Numbered from the stretch's first letter, positions 1 to 6,739 are shown. The stretch is 28,828 bases of DNA from Verrucomicrobiota bacterium (GCA_023430825.1 JAEYYL010000081.1:1-28828), one strand, 5' to 3'. The notes: generated from the letters alone by a model not told the origin. A program made the numbers and translations.

Positions 1-39
1 GGGGGGGGGGGGGGGGGCCGGCCCCCCCGGCCGGCGGCG

Positions 40-2064
40 GTGCGGGGCGAGGCGTGGCTGATCCGGGTGGACCGGGCGCTGGCGTGGGTGGACGGCGTGA
101 TCGCGCGCTGGCTGCCGCACGACTGCAATCCGCTCGCGCAGGCGGGGGCGGCGGCGAACCTGGCGTTGAGCGTGGCGATCGTGTCGGGCGTGGCGCTGCT
201 GGTGTGGTATTCGCCGAGCCTGACGCAGGCGTATGCGTCGGTGTCGCAGATGGGTGGATACACGCTCGGCGGGTGGGTGCGGGCGGTGCATCGCTACAGC
301 TCCGACCTGGCGATGTTGTTCGTGGTGGTGCATGCGGGGCGGATTTTCTTCGCGCGGAAGTTCGCGGGGGCGCGCTGGCTGCCGTGGGTGTCGGGAGTGG
401 GTTTGATCGCGCTGGTGTGGTTCATCGGCTGGACGGGTTACTGGCTGGTGTGGGATCAGCCGGCGCAGCAGGTGGCGGTGACCTCGATGCGGTTGCTGGA
501 CGGGCTGCCGATCTTCGGGGAGCCGCTGGGGCGGCTGTATGTGGCGGACCGGATGGTGCCGAGCCTGCTGTTTTTCGTGGTGTTCTTCCTGCACATGTTG
601 CTGCCGCTGGGGATCGCGGTGGGGCTGGCGCTGCATCTGATGCGGGTGAGCCGGGCGAAGCTTTTTCCGCACTGGAAAATGGGGGCGGCGCTGGTCGCGG
701 GGATGGCGGTGGCGGCGCTGCTGGTGCCGGCGCCGCTGGACGAGCCGGCGCAGATGGCGGTGAAGGCGCCGGGGTTCACGGTGGACGCGTGGTATCTGAC
801 GCCGCTGGCGCTGGCGTTGCGGCTGCAGCATGGCGGGTTGTGGCTGGCGTTGTTCGGCACGCTGGCGGCGGGGGCGGCGATCCCGTGGATTTTCGGGCGG
901 CGGCGCGCGCCGGTGGCGTATCAGGCGGTGGTCGAGGAGGCGCGCTGCCATGCGTGCACGCAGTGCGTGCAGGATTGTCCGTTCGATGCGATCACGATGG
1001 TGCCGCGGACGGATGGGAAACGTTTCCCCTCGCGGGCGCTGGTCGATCCGGCGAAGTGCGTGGGCTGCGGGGTGTGCGCGGGGGCGTGCGATTCGGAAGG
1101 GATTTCGCTGCCGTGGTTCGACACGCGGCGGGAAGAGGCGCGGCTGCTGGAGGAGATCGCGGCGGAGCGGAGGGCGGGCGGGCCGGCGTGGGTGGCGTTC
1201 GTGGCGGGGGACATCGACAGCGGGCTGGCGATGTTCGCGGCGCGGCAGTGGCGCGAGCGGCTGCCGGAGTATCAGGTGCATTTCGTGCCGACGGCCTCGT
1301 GGGTGCGGCCGAGCCTGGTGGAGCGGGTGCTGGCGCAGGGGGCGGCGGGCGTGCTGGTGGTGCGCGATGCGCGGGCGGAGGCGGCGGCGCGCGATGGCAA
1401 CCGCTGGGTGGAGGCGCGGCTGGCGGGGAAACGCTCGCCGGGCTACCGGCCGCTGCGGGCGGGTGATTCGACGATGTGGCGGGTGGTCGATTACGATCCG
1501 GCGCGGCCGGGGGGCCTGCAGCGCGACGCGGCGGCGTTTCGCCGCGGCGAAGGCGCGGGTGTCGTGCCGGCGCGGATACGCCGTCCGCTGGCGGTGGCGG
1601 TGGCGGGAACGGTGCTGGCGGCGGCGCTCGCGGTGGCGACGGTGGGACCGAGCCACCTGCGCGTGGCGAATCCGGCGCCGGCGGAGCCGGAGCTGGTCTT
1701 TTCGTTCAAGGCGCTCGGCGAACCGATGGCGAGCGGCGTGGTGGACGCGGCGGCGGAGGCGGCGAAGCCGGTGCACATGCGCGGGCGGGCGACGGAGAAG
1801 CCGCAGCGTGCGCCGGTGGTGGTGCGGTTGACGGTCGACGGGGTGGTGGAGGAGCGGGTGTTCGAGGGGAAGGGGATTTCGCGGGACGGTCCGGCGCTGG
1901 ACGAGTGGCGGCGGCCGCTGACGGTGGGCGAGCATGCGGTGGCGATCGAAGTGGCGACGGGCCCGGGCGCGGCGCCGCAGCGGTGGGCGGGGACGGTGCA
2001 CGCGGAGGAGCGGCGGCTGCACGTGATCACGTTCGAACCGGACGGCGGTTTTCGCGTGGAATGA
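40..2064 (+). CDS. Cytochrome b / ferredoxin / degenerate FlpD fusion membrane protein
   Basis: Probable membrane electron-transfer protein moving electrons between the quinone pool or heme and a cytoplasmic iron-sulfur partner. Residues 35-215 form a cytochrome b N-terminal (b6-like) four-helix core with the expected paired heme ligands H84/H98 and H185/H199. Two further hydrophobic segments follow (about 215-285). Two ferredoxin [4Fe-4S] motifs follow: C303, C306, C309, C313 and C340, C343, C346, C350. Residues 385-480 resemble the FlpD/MvhD hydrogenase-delta domain (WVRPSLV, GAAGVLVV, GNRWVEARL), but every cysteine is missing. A last transmembrane helix (about 523-543) leads to a C-terminal tail probably outside the membrane. 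GTG 40 is the first usable start, but the frame is open to base 1, so a few N-terminal residues may be missing. The stop overlaps a possible ATG of the next frame (ATGA), suggesting an operon. Domain calls are confident; the physiological partner is unknown. Confidence 0.85.
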   Translation: MRGEAWLIRVDRALAWVDGVIARWLPHDCNPLAQAGAAANLALSVAIVSGVALLVWYSPSLTQAYASVSQMGGYTLGGWVRAVHRYSSDLAMLFVVVHAGRIFFARKFAGARWLPWVSGVGLIALVWFIGWTGYWLVWDQPAQQVAVTSMRLLDGLPIFGEPLGRLYVADRMVPSLLFFVVFFLHMLLPLGIAVGLALHLMRVSRAKLFPHWKMGAALVAGMAVAALLVPAPLDEPAQMAVKAPGFTVDAWYLTPLALALRLQHGGLWLALFGTLAAGAAIPWIFGRRRAPVAYQAVVEEARCHACTQCVQDCPFDAITMVPRTDGKRFPSRALVDPAKCVGCGVCAGACDSEGISLPWFDTRREEARLLEEIAAERRAGGPAWVAFVAGDIDSGLAMFAARQWRERLPEYQVHFVPTASWVRPSLVERVLAQGAAGVLVVRDARAEAAARDGNRWVEARLAGKRSPGYRPLRAGDSTMWRVVDYDPARPGGLQRDAAAFRRGEGAGVVPARIRRPLAVAVAGTVLAAALAVATVGPSHLRVANPAPAEPELVFSFKALGEPMASGVVDAAAEAAKPVHMRGRATEKPQRAPVVVRLTVDGVVEERVFEGKGISRDGPALDEWRRPLTVGEHAVAIEVATGPGAAPQRWAGTVHAEERRLHVITFEPDGGFRVE

Positions 2065-2099
2065 GCGGAGGCGGGCCAGTCGGTTGCGAGAGGGATTTC

Positions 2100-3623
2100 A
2101 TGGAGCGAAAATTTGCAAACGCGGAGGAAAGGACCTTGCCGGGAGTGACGGGCGATCGGGTATCGTCGGGCATGGTTTCGGTCTGGACGGAAAGCGATCG
2201 GCAGCAGCTACCCTTGGTGATCCAGGGCGGCATGGGCATCGGGGTGTCGGATTGGAGGCTGGCGCGCGCGGTGGCGCAGGGCGGGCAGCTCGGCGTGGTG
2301 TCGGGCACGGCGTTGAACACGGTGCTGGTGCGCCGGCTGCAGCTCGGCGATGCCGACGGCAGCATGCGGCGGGCGCTCGCGGCATGTCCGTTGCGCGCGG
2401 CGGCGGAGCGGATCGAGGCGCGTTATTTCATCGCGGAAGGAAAGGCGGGGGGGCAGCGCCACCGGCTCGCGCCGATGTTCACGGCGTTGTCCGCGCCGGA
2501 GCTGATCGAGCTCACGGTGGTGGCGAATTTCGTGGAGGTGTTTCTGGCGAAGGAAGGCCATGCGGGCGTGGTGGGGCTCAACCTGCTCGAGAAGGTGCAG
2601 CTGCCGACGCTGCCGTCGTTGTTCGGAGCGATGCTGGCGGGCGTCGACTACGTGTTGATGGGCGCGGGGATTCCGCGGGCGATTCCGGGCGTGCTGGACC
2701 GGCTGGCGAACTGGGAGCAGGCGTCGCTGAAGCTACATGTGGACGGGGCGGTGGAGGGGAAGGAAACGGTCATCGAGTTCGATCCGGCGCAGTTCGCGCC
2801 GGAGCCGCGGCCGGTGCTGCGGCGGCCGGCGTTTCTGGCGATCGTGTCGTCGGCGGTGCTGGCGATGACGCTGGCGCGGAAGGCGAGCGGGCGGGTGGAT
2901 GGATTCGTGGTGGAAGGGCTGATGGCGGGCGGGCACAACGCGCCGCCGCGGGGTGGCACGCAGTTGAACGAGCGGGGCGAGCCGGTGTATGGGCCGCGCG
3001 ACGTGCCGGATCTGAAGGCGATCCGCGGGCTCGGGCTGCCGTTCTGGCTGGCGGGCGCGCATGCGACGCCGGAAAAGTTGCGTGAGGCGCAGGCGCTGGG
3101 CGCGGTGGGTGTGCAGATCGGGACGGCGTTCGCGTTTTGTGCGGAGTCGGGGCTGCGCGCGGAGTTGAAGGAGGCGGTGATCCGGCGCAGCGTGGCGGGC
3201 ACGGTCGAGGTGCGGACTGATCCGCGGACCTCGCCGACGGGCATGCCGTTCAAGGTGGTGTCGGTGGATGGGACGATTTCGGAGCCGGCGATTTATGCGG
3301 AGCGGACGCGAGTCTGCGATTTGGGTTACCTGCGCGAGGCGTATCGGAAAAGTGATGACAGCATCGGGTATCGCTGTCCGGCCGAGCCGGTGGAGGCGTA
3401 TGTCGCGAAAGGCGGCCAGCGCGAGAACACGGAAGGGCGGAAGTGCCTGTGCAACGGGCTGCTGTCGGCGATCGGGCTGGGGCAGGCGCTGGGTGAAGAC
3501 GGGGCGCGGGAGGAGCCGGCGATCGTGACGGCGGGCGAGGACGTGGCGGAGGTCGCGCGGTTTCTGACGCCGGGCGCGACCTCGTATGCGGCGGCGGACG
3601 TGTTGAAGGCGATGCTGAACTAG
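2100..3623 (+). CDS. NPD / nitronate monooxygenase-family flavoprotein, long form
   Basis: FMN-dependent TIM-barrel oxidoreductase of the 2-nitropropane dioxygenase/nitronate monooxygenase family (FabK relatives). Visible landmarks are the N-terminal IQGGMGIG flavin loop, the VEGLMAGGHNAPPRG segment with the family's active-site-like His, and GVQIGTAFAF near the phosphate-binding end. At about 507 residues it is well above the usual 320-370. The extra length includes a C-terminal part with three cysteines (YRCPAEP and GRKCLCNG) that could bind metal or a cluster. ATG 2100 is chosen because GAGAGGGA lies just upstream; ATG 2061, overlapping the previous stop, and ATG 2172 are alternatives. It probably forms an operon with the cytochrome b/ferredoxin fusion, so the flavoprotein may exchange electrons with it. 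The substrate cannot be read from sequence; nitronate is only the family label. Confidence 0.82.
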   Translation: MERKFANAEERTLPGVTGDRVSSGMVSVWTESDRQQLPLVIQGGMGIGVSDWRLARAVAQGGQLGVVSGTALNTVLVRRLQLGDADGSMRRALAACPLRAAAERIEARYFIAEGKAGGQRHRLAPMFTALSAPELIELTVVANFVEVFLAKEGHAGVVGLNLLEKVQLPTLPSLFGAMLAGVDYVLMGAGIPRAIPGVLDRLANWEQASLKLHVDGAVEGKETVIEFDPAQFAPEPRPVLRRPAFLAIVSSAVLAMTLARKASGRVDGFVVEGLMAGGHNAPPRGGTQLNERGEPVYGPRDVPDLKAIRGLGLPFWLAGAHATPEKLREAQALGAVGVQIGTAFAFCAESGLRAELKEAVIRRSVAGTVEVRTDPRTSPTGMPFKVVSVDGTISEPAIYAERTRVCDLGYLREAYRKSDDSIGYRCPAEPVEAYVAKGGQRENTEGRKCLCNGLLSAIGLGQALGEDGAREEPAIVTAGEDVAEVARFLTPGATSYAAADVLKAMLN

Positions 3624-3738
3624 CCCACATAAATCCTCCACCTCGACGAACCGAACGTAAGGCCACAGCGAACACGGAGCTCGGACCCAGAGGCCCCAGA
3701 GCGAAATATTTTAAGCAGTTCACGGCTGGGGCGGCGGT

Positions 3739-3752
3739 TTGACGTGGGTCAA
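3739..3752. promoter_or_regulatory. Fnr/Dnr-type operator before the truncated hemoglobin
   Basis: TTGACGTGGGTCAA is a perfect palindrome (TTGAC-N4-GTCAA) of the Fnr/Anr/Dnr class. Its centre lies about 59 bp before the hemoglobin ATG. A second box of the same class precedes the Crp/Fnr gene of this window. No convincing -10 hexamer is seen at the spacing expected for a class II promoter. Confidence 0.75.
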
Positions 3753-3804
3753 GGAAACGGGGATTGCCGCTTGCGTCGGGGATGGCGCGCGCGAGCTTGG
3801 CGCG

Positions 3805-4188
3805 ATGAACGATATCGAGACGGAGGCCGATGTGCGGCAGCTGGTGGACGAGTTTTACGGGGCGATCCGCGAGGATGCGTTGCTCAACCCGATTTTCACG
3901 GATGTGGCGAAAGTGGACTGGGCGCATCACCTGCCGAAGATGTATGCGTTTTGGAACAACCTGATCCTGGGGATCACGGGATATTCGGGCGCGCCGTTTC
4001 CGCCGCACACGGTGCTGCCGGTGACGCGCGAGCATTTCAGCCAGTGGCTGGCGCTGTTTCGCGCGACGGTGGACAAGAATTTTGCGGGGCCGAACGCGCA
4101 GCGGGCGAAGGACGCGGCAGGGAGCATCGCGCATACGTTTGCGATGCGGATGGGGCTGATCGATCCGATGGCCGGGCGAATGCTTTGA
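3805..4188 (+). CDS. Group III truncated hemoglobin
   Basis: A 127-residue heme protein of the 2/2 globin fold, group III, a cytoplasmic class linked to O2 or NO chemistry. Expected positions are visible: Tyr18 (B10) in VDEFYGAI, His42 in the distal HHLPKMYAFW stretch, proximal His78 in REHFSQWL, and Trp81 (G8). The length is normal for the family. ATG 3805 is chosen over a longer TTG frame at 3739 because that TTG is the first half-site of a perfect Fnr/Dnr operator. There is no clear Shine-Dalgarno sequence. The operator, and the nearby regulator with the matching recognition helix, point to induction by NO or low oxygen. The family call is firm; the specific ligand chemistry is inferred. 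Confidence 0.9.
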   Translation: MNDIETEADVRQLVDEFYGAIREDALLNPIFTDVAKVDWAHHLPKMYAFWNNLILGITGYSGAPFPPHTVLPVTREHFSQWLALFRATVDKNFAGPNAQRAKDAAGSIAHTFAMRMGLIDPMAGRML

Positions 4189-4199
4189 TCGGCTGCGCC

Positions 4200-4244
4200 G
4201 AGGGAAGCTCCAAGGACCAAGCTCCGAGCTCCAGGGAGCAGCAA
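4200..4244. repeat. Low-complexity intergenic word repeat
   Basis: The spacer between the convergent hemoglobin and cupin genes has repeated AGCTCC words (GAAGCTCCAAGGACC, CAAGCTCCGAGCTCCAGGG). The stretch GAGCTCC can pair with itself. It looks like one of the short repeat words found at other gene ends in this window rather than coding DNA. Confidence 0.4.
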
Positions 4245-4257
4245 CGACTCGGAAAAA

Positions 4258-4626
4258 TCAGGCGGTGGGTGGTGTGTCGGCGGGTTCGGTGCCGAGGGTG
4301 AGAAGCATGGAGAACGGGCCGCCGGCGGCGCGGACGGCGTGCGGGTGATTGGGCGGCATGTGCAGCAAGGCGCCGGCGCGAAGGGTCTGCCATTTGCCGG
4401 CGAAGAAAAATTCGCATTCGCCTTCGAGGATCTGGACGAGCGCGCGGCGGCGGCTGGTGTGCGACGTGAGCTCCTGGCCCTCGGCGAAGGCGAACAGGAC
4501 GACGCGGAGTTCGGGGCTTTGCAGGACGGTGCGGCTGACGATGCCGGAAGGCGAAGTCTGCACGGCTTGCGCGAGCGTGAGGGTCTGGGCGTCGTCGGAC
4601 GGGAGGAGGGTGCGTGGATTACTCAT
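4258..4626 (-). CDS. Small cupin-domain protein
   Basis: A 122-residue single-domain cupin. The two conserved barrel motifs are visible: ELTSHTSRRRALVQILEGE (motif 1) and PPNHPHAV (motif 2). Motif 1 keeps only one of its usual His residues and lacks the usual Glu, so the classical metal site is degenerate. No enzymatic function can be assigned. It is divergent from a Dnr-type regulator and shares an Fnr/Dnr operator with it, which suggests a role in NO or anaerobic response. ATG 4626 is chosen over the TTG frame start at 4674, which lies inside that operator. The ATG coincides with the transcription start predicted from the operator and a TACACT -10 box, so the message may be leaderless. Confidence 0.85.
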   Translation of the reverse strand: MSNPRTLLPSDDAQTLTLAQAVQTSPSGIVSRTVLQSPELRVVLFAFAEGQELTSHTSRRRALVQILEGECEFFFAGKWQTLRAGALLHMPPNHPHAVRAAGGPFSMLLTLGTEPADTPPTA

Positions 4627-4632
4627 GCGTGA

Positions 4633-4638
4633 AGTGTA
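4633..4638 (-). promoter_or_regulatory. Putative -10 box of the cupin gene
   Basis: On the minus strand this reads TACACT, 4 of 6 matches to TATAAT. Its centre is 32 bp from the centre of the Fnr/Dnr palindrome, the spacing of class II Fnr promoters (operator at -41.5). The predicted start of transcription falls at about 4626, the first base of the cupin ATG. Confidence 0.5.
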
Positions 4639-4660
4639 GCGCGAACCGACGCGACGCGCC

Positions 4661-4674
4661 TTGATGCGGATCAA
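4661..4674. promoter_or_regulatory. Consensus Fnr/Dnr operator between cupin and regulator
   Basis: TTGATGCGGATCAA is an exact TTGAT-N4-ATCAA palindrome, the textbook Fnr/Dnr binding consensus. It is ideally placed as a class II activator site for the cupin (minus strand). It lies about 90 bp upstream of the predicted start of the regulator transcript, so it could also mediate autoregulation. Confidence 0.8.
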
Positions 4675-4741
4675 GCCGTGCGCGGGCCGGCGGTTCGCCG
4701 CAGAAAAACGGAGCGCGGAGGGAAACGCGGCCGCGGGCCGT

Positions 4742-4760
4742 TGTCATATAATAGATGACA
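4742..4760. promoter_or_regulatory. -10 box of the Crp/Fnr gene embedded in a palindrome
   Basis: A perfect TATAAT hexamer (4747-4752) lies in the spacer of an inverted repeat TGTCAT-N7-ATGACA. In a region this GC-rich both are conspicuous. A protein bound to the palindrome would cover the -10 element, as expected of a repressor operator. The half-sites do not match the Fnr consensus, so a second regulator may be involved. No good -35 hexamer is seen. Confidence 0.55.
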
Positions 4761-4773
4761 TTCTCGGGAGAGC

Positions 4774-4807
4774 GGGGGGGACGTGGGGGTGGGGCGAAAA
4801 AGGGGGG
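4774..4807 (+). promoter_or_regulatory. G-quadruplex motif in the regulator leader
   Basis: Four runs of at least four G (4774-4780, 4785-4789, 4791-4794, 4802-4807) are separated by loops of 4, 1 and 7 bases, a canonical intramolecular G-quadruplex pattern. It lies on the sense strand between the predicted transcription start (about 4759) and the likely start codon. It could therefore form in the mRNA leader and affect translation. Function is inferred only. Confidence 0.5.
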
Positions 4808-4874
4808 CGAGGATATTTCAGGGGGCGTGTTTTTTGGGCGCGACGCGGGGCGGCGAAGTGGTTCAGCTGGGCGG

Positions 4875-5594
4875 GTGCCGTCCGATCTCGCTCCGTTACG
4901 CACCACAGCCATCGCGGCGACGCTGCGTTCGTGTCAGTTGTTTTCCGGTCTGCCGCCGGGCGATCTGGAGACGATCGCGGGTTTCGCGCATCTGCGGAAT
5001 CTGGCGAAGGACGCGTATCTGTTTCACGAAGGCGATCCGTCGGAGGGTTTTTATGTGGTGCAAAAGGGCGCGATCAACGTGCATCGCGTGAGTGCGGCGG
5101 GGAAGGAACAGATCATTTATGTGTTTCGTCCGGGCGAGTCGCTGGCGGAGGCGTCGATGGCGGTGGAGCGGGGATATCCGGCGAACGCGCGGGCGATCGA
5201 GGCGTCGGCGGTGGTGGTGGTGCCGAAGGCGCCGTTTCTCGCGCTGCTCGGGCGGCGGCCGGATCTCGGGCTGCGGATGCTCGGCTCGATGAGCCAGCAT
5301 TTGCGCGTGCTGGTCGGGCTGGTGGAGGACCTGACGTTGAAGGACGTGGCGACGCGCGTGATCAACTGGCTGGTGAAGCGTTGTCCGCGGGATCGGATGG
5401 GCGAGGTGGCGATCGAACTGGGCATGACGAAACGCGTGCTGGCGGCGGAGCTGGGCACGAGCAGCGAGACGTTGTCGCGAACGTTTGCGCGGTTGCGCGC
5501 GGAGAAGCTGCTCGACGTGAAAGGCAGCCGGTTGCGCGTGCGGGATGCGGGGGCGTTGCGCGGGCGGTTCCGACAGTTGCTGGGCGAAGGGTAA
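4875..5594 (+). CDS. Crp/Fnr-family regulator, DNR type
   Basis: A 239-residue transcription regulator with an N-terminal cyclic-nucleotide-binding-like sensor barrel (LFHEGDPSEGFYVVQKG, FRPGESLAEASM), a dimerisation helix and a C-terminal winged helix. The recognition helix SSETLSRTFARL carries the ExxSR pattern (Glu codon 5466, Ser 5475, Arg 5478) that in Fnr-class proteins reads TTGA half-sites. The N-terminal cysteine cluster of oxygen-sensing FNR is absent. The sensor-domain sequence resembles DNR/NnrR-like NO-responsive members. GTG 4875 gives the usual family length. GTG 4827 is possible, and ATG 4755 is unlikely because it lies upstream of the predicted transcription start. It is divergent from the cupin with a consensus operator between them. 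The family is certain; the NO signal is inferred. Confidence 0.87.
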   Translation: MPSDLAPLRTTAIAATLRSCQLFSGLPPGDLETIAGFAHLRNLAKDAYLFHEGDPSEGFYVVQKGAINVHRVSAAGKEQIIYVFRPGESLAEASMAVERGYPANARAIEASAVVVVPKAPFLALLGRRPDLGLRMLGSMSQHLRVLVGLVEDLTLKDVATRVINWLVKRCPRDRMGEVAIELGMTKRVLAAELGTSSETLSRTFARLRAEKLLDVKGSRLRVRDAGALRGRFRQLLGEG

Positions 5595-5605
5595 CGGGCG
5601 GCGTA

Positions 5606-5661
5606 GCGCGGCGGGGGCGCCGCGGCTCCATTTGCGCGGCGAGGGCGCCGCGGCTCCATTT
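5606..5661. repeat. Tandem 28-bp hairpin repeat, two copies
   Basis: Two adjacent 28-bp copies (5606-5633, 5634-5661) differ by one base and share GGCGCCGCGGCTCCATTT. Each contains the self-complementary core GGCGCC/CCGCGG. A T-run ends the second copy. The repeat fills the spacer between the convergent regulator and aldo/keto reductase genes, so it may act as a terminator. A related copy lies at 23902-23923. Confidence 0.75.
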
Positions 5662-5682
5662 TTTGGGTGAAGGAGAAAGGGG

Positions 5683-6636
5683 CTACGGCCAGCGGGCGAT
5701 GGCTTCGAGGGCGGCGTGCAGGTCGGCGGGGAGTGGACCGCGGTGGAAGGCGGCGACGCTTTCCTCGATTTCGGCGGGGTGGCAGGCGCCGACGAGGGTG
5801 ACGCTGAGGCGTGGATCGGTCGCGACGAAGCGGAGGGCGAGTTCGGCCATGGAAAGGCCCGAGGCGTGCTGGAGTTTTTTCAACTCGGCGAGCTGGCGGT
5901 CGGCGTGCGGACCGAAGTAGGTGCCCTCGGTGCGCCAGCCGGCGGGGAGCGAATACACGAAGGTGAAGAGGCCGGCGACGATCGTGGCGAGGCCCTTGGC
6001 TTCGGCGGCGGGGAGAAGTTCGTCGCGCGCGGTGACGTTGAGCGGCGTGTAATTGTAGGCGACGAGGACGGTGTCGAGGCCGTCGAGTTCGCGCACGAGG
6101 CGGGCAAGATGGCGGGCGTTGTTGCCGGTGAGGCCGATGTAACGGCAGAGGCCGCGGGCTTTCGCTTCGTGGAGAAACTCGATGACGGGTGCGCGGGCGA
6201 AATCGTGAGAGGCCTCGAGGTCGAAGAGTTTGCAGGGCGCGACGTCGGTGCGATCGGTCCACCAGTTGTCCCAATCGGCTTCGTGGATTTGGAGGAGGTC
6301 GACGGAGTCGCGGCGGAGCAGGCGAAGATTTTCGCGGAGCTGGACGTGGAGCGCTTCGACGGAGCGGAAATGACGGGCTTCCTTCAGGTGGCCGACCTTG
6401 GTGGCGAGGAAGGGGCTGGCGGGCGGAGGCGGGAGGGCGTGGCCGAGGATGGCCTGCGAGGCGCCGGAGCAGTAGAGGGGCGACGTATCGAAATAATGGA
6501 TGCCGAGCGCGCGGGCGCGCTGGACGGTTTCGACGGAGCGGTCGAAACCGGTGAAGGCGGGAAAGCCGCAGCCCATCGCGAGCGCGGGGTGGGATTCGCC
6601 GGTGCGGCCGAAGGGGCGGAGGGGGAGAGGTGTCAT
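5683..6636 (-). CDS. Aldo/keto reductase, L-fucose / D-threo-aldose dehydrogenase-like
   Basis: A 317-residue NAD(P)-dependent (alpha/beta)8-barrel oxidoreductase. The AKR catalytic tetrad is visible: Asp50 and Tyr55 (HYFDTSPLYCSG), Lys80 (LATKVG) and His118 (DLLQIHEAD). The sequence style (RPFGRTGESHPALAMGCG, YIGLTGN, VAYNYTPLN) fits the D-threo-aldose 1-dehydrogenase/L-fucose dehydrogenase group, which oxidises aldoses to lactones. ATG 6636 is preferred to GTG 6654, which lies in an intergenic repeat. The upstream gene on the same strand is a lactonase-type amidohydrolase, so the two would make consecutive steps of a non-phosphorylated L-fucose-like pathway. Family certain; substrate moderate. 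Confidence 0.87.
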   Translation of the reverse strand: MTPLPLRPFGRTGESHPALAMGCGFPAFTGFDRSVETVQRARALGIHYFDTSPLYCSGASQAILGHALPPPPASPFLATKVGHLKEARHFRSVEALHVQLRENLRLLRRDSVDLLQIHEADWDNWWTDRTDVAPCKLFDLEASHDFARAPVIEFLHEAKARGLCRYIGLTGNNARHLARLVRELDGLDTVLVAYNYTPLNVTARDELLPAAEAKGLATIVAGLFTFVYSLPAGWRTEGTYFGPHADRQLAELKKLQHASGLSMAELALRFVATDPRLSVTLVGACHPAEIEESVAAFHRGPLPADLHAALEAIARWP

Positions 6637-6642
6637 GGGTGG

Positions 6643-6729
6643 CCCGCGAATCACGCGAATATCCGCGAATACGAGCTTGAGCTAGGGGGGACGTGATTCT
6701 GGTTTGCGAGGGTTCGCGTGATTCGCGGG
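6643..6729. repeat. 17-bp perfect inverted repeat in spacer
   Basis: CCCGCGAATCACGCGAA (6643-6659) recurs as its exact reverse complement at 6713-6729, 53 bp apart. A further CCGCGAA word follows the left arm. It fills the 103-bp spacer between the amidohydrolase and aldo/keto reductase genes, both on the minus strand. It could fold in the joint transcript. Confidence 0.75.
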
Positions 6730-6739
6730 AGGTGTTTTT

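Noticed and set aside
1476..2099. N-terminal extension of the NPD flavoprotein frame
   Set aside because: The extension lies inside the cytochrome b fusion gene and reads as Gly/Ala/Arg-rich shadow. A ribosome binding site precedes ATG 2100.
3739..3804. Upstream TTG start for the truncated hemoglobin
   Set aside because: The TTG is part of a perfect Fnr/Dnr operator, and the extra 22 residues do not belong to the globin fold.
4755..4874. ATG 4755 as start of the Crp/Fnr regulator
   Set aside because: It lies upstream of the transcript start predicted from TATAAT at 4747-4752, and the added 40 residues are low complexity.
4875..5594. Oxygen-sensing FNR with an N-terminal [4Fe-4S] cluster
   Set aside because: The N-terminus lacks the required group of cysteines; only isolated cysteines are present.
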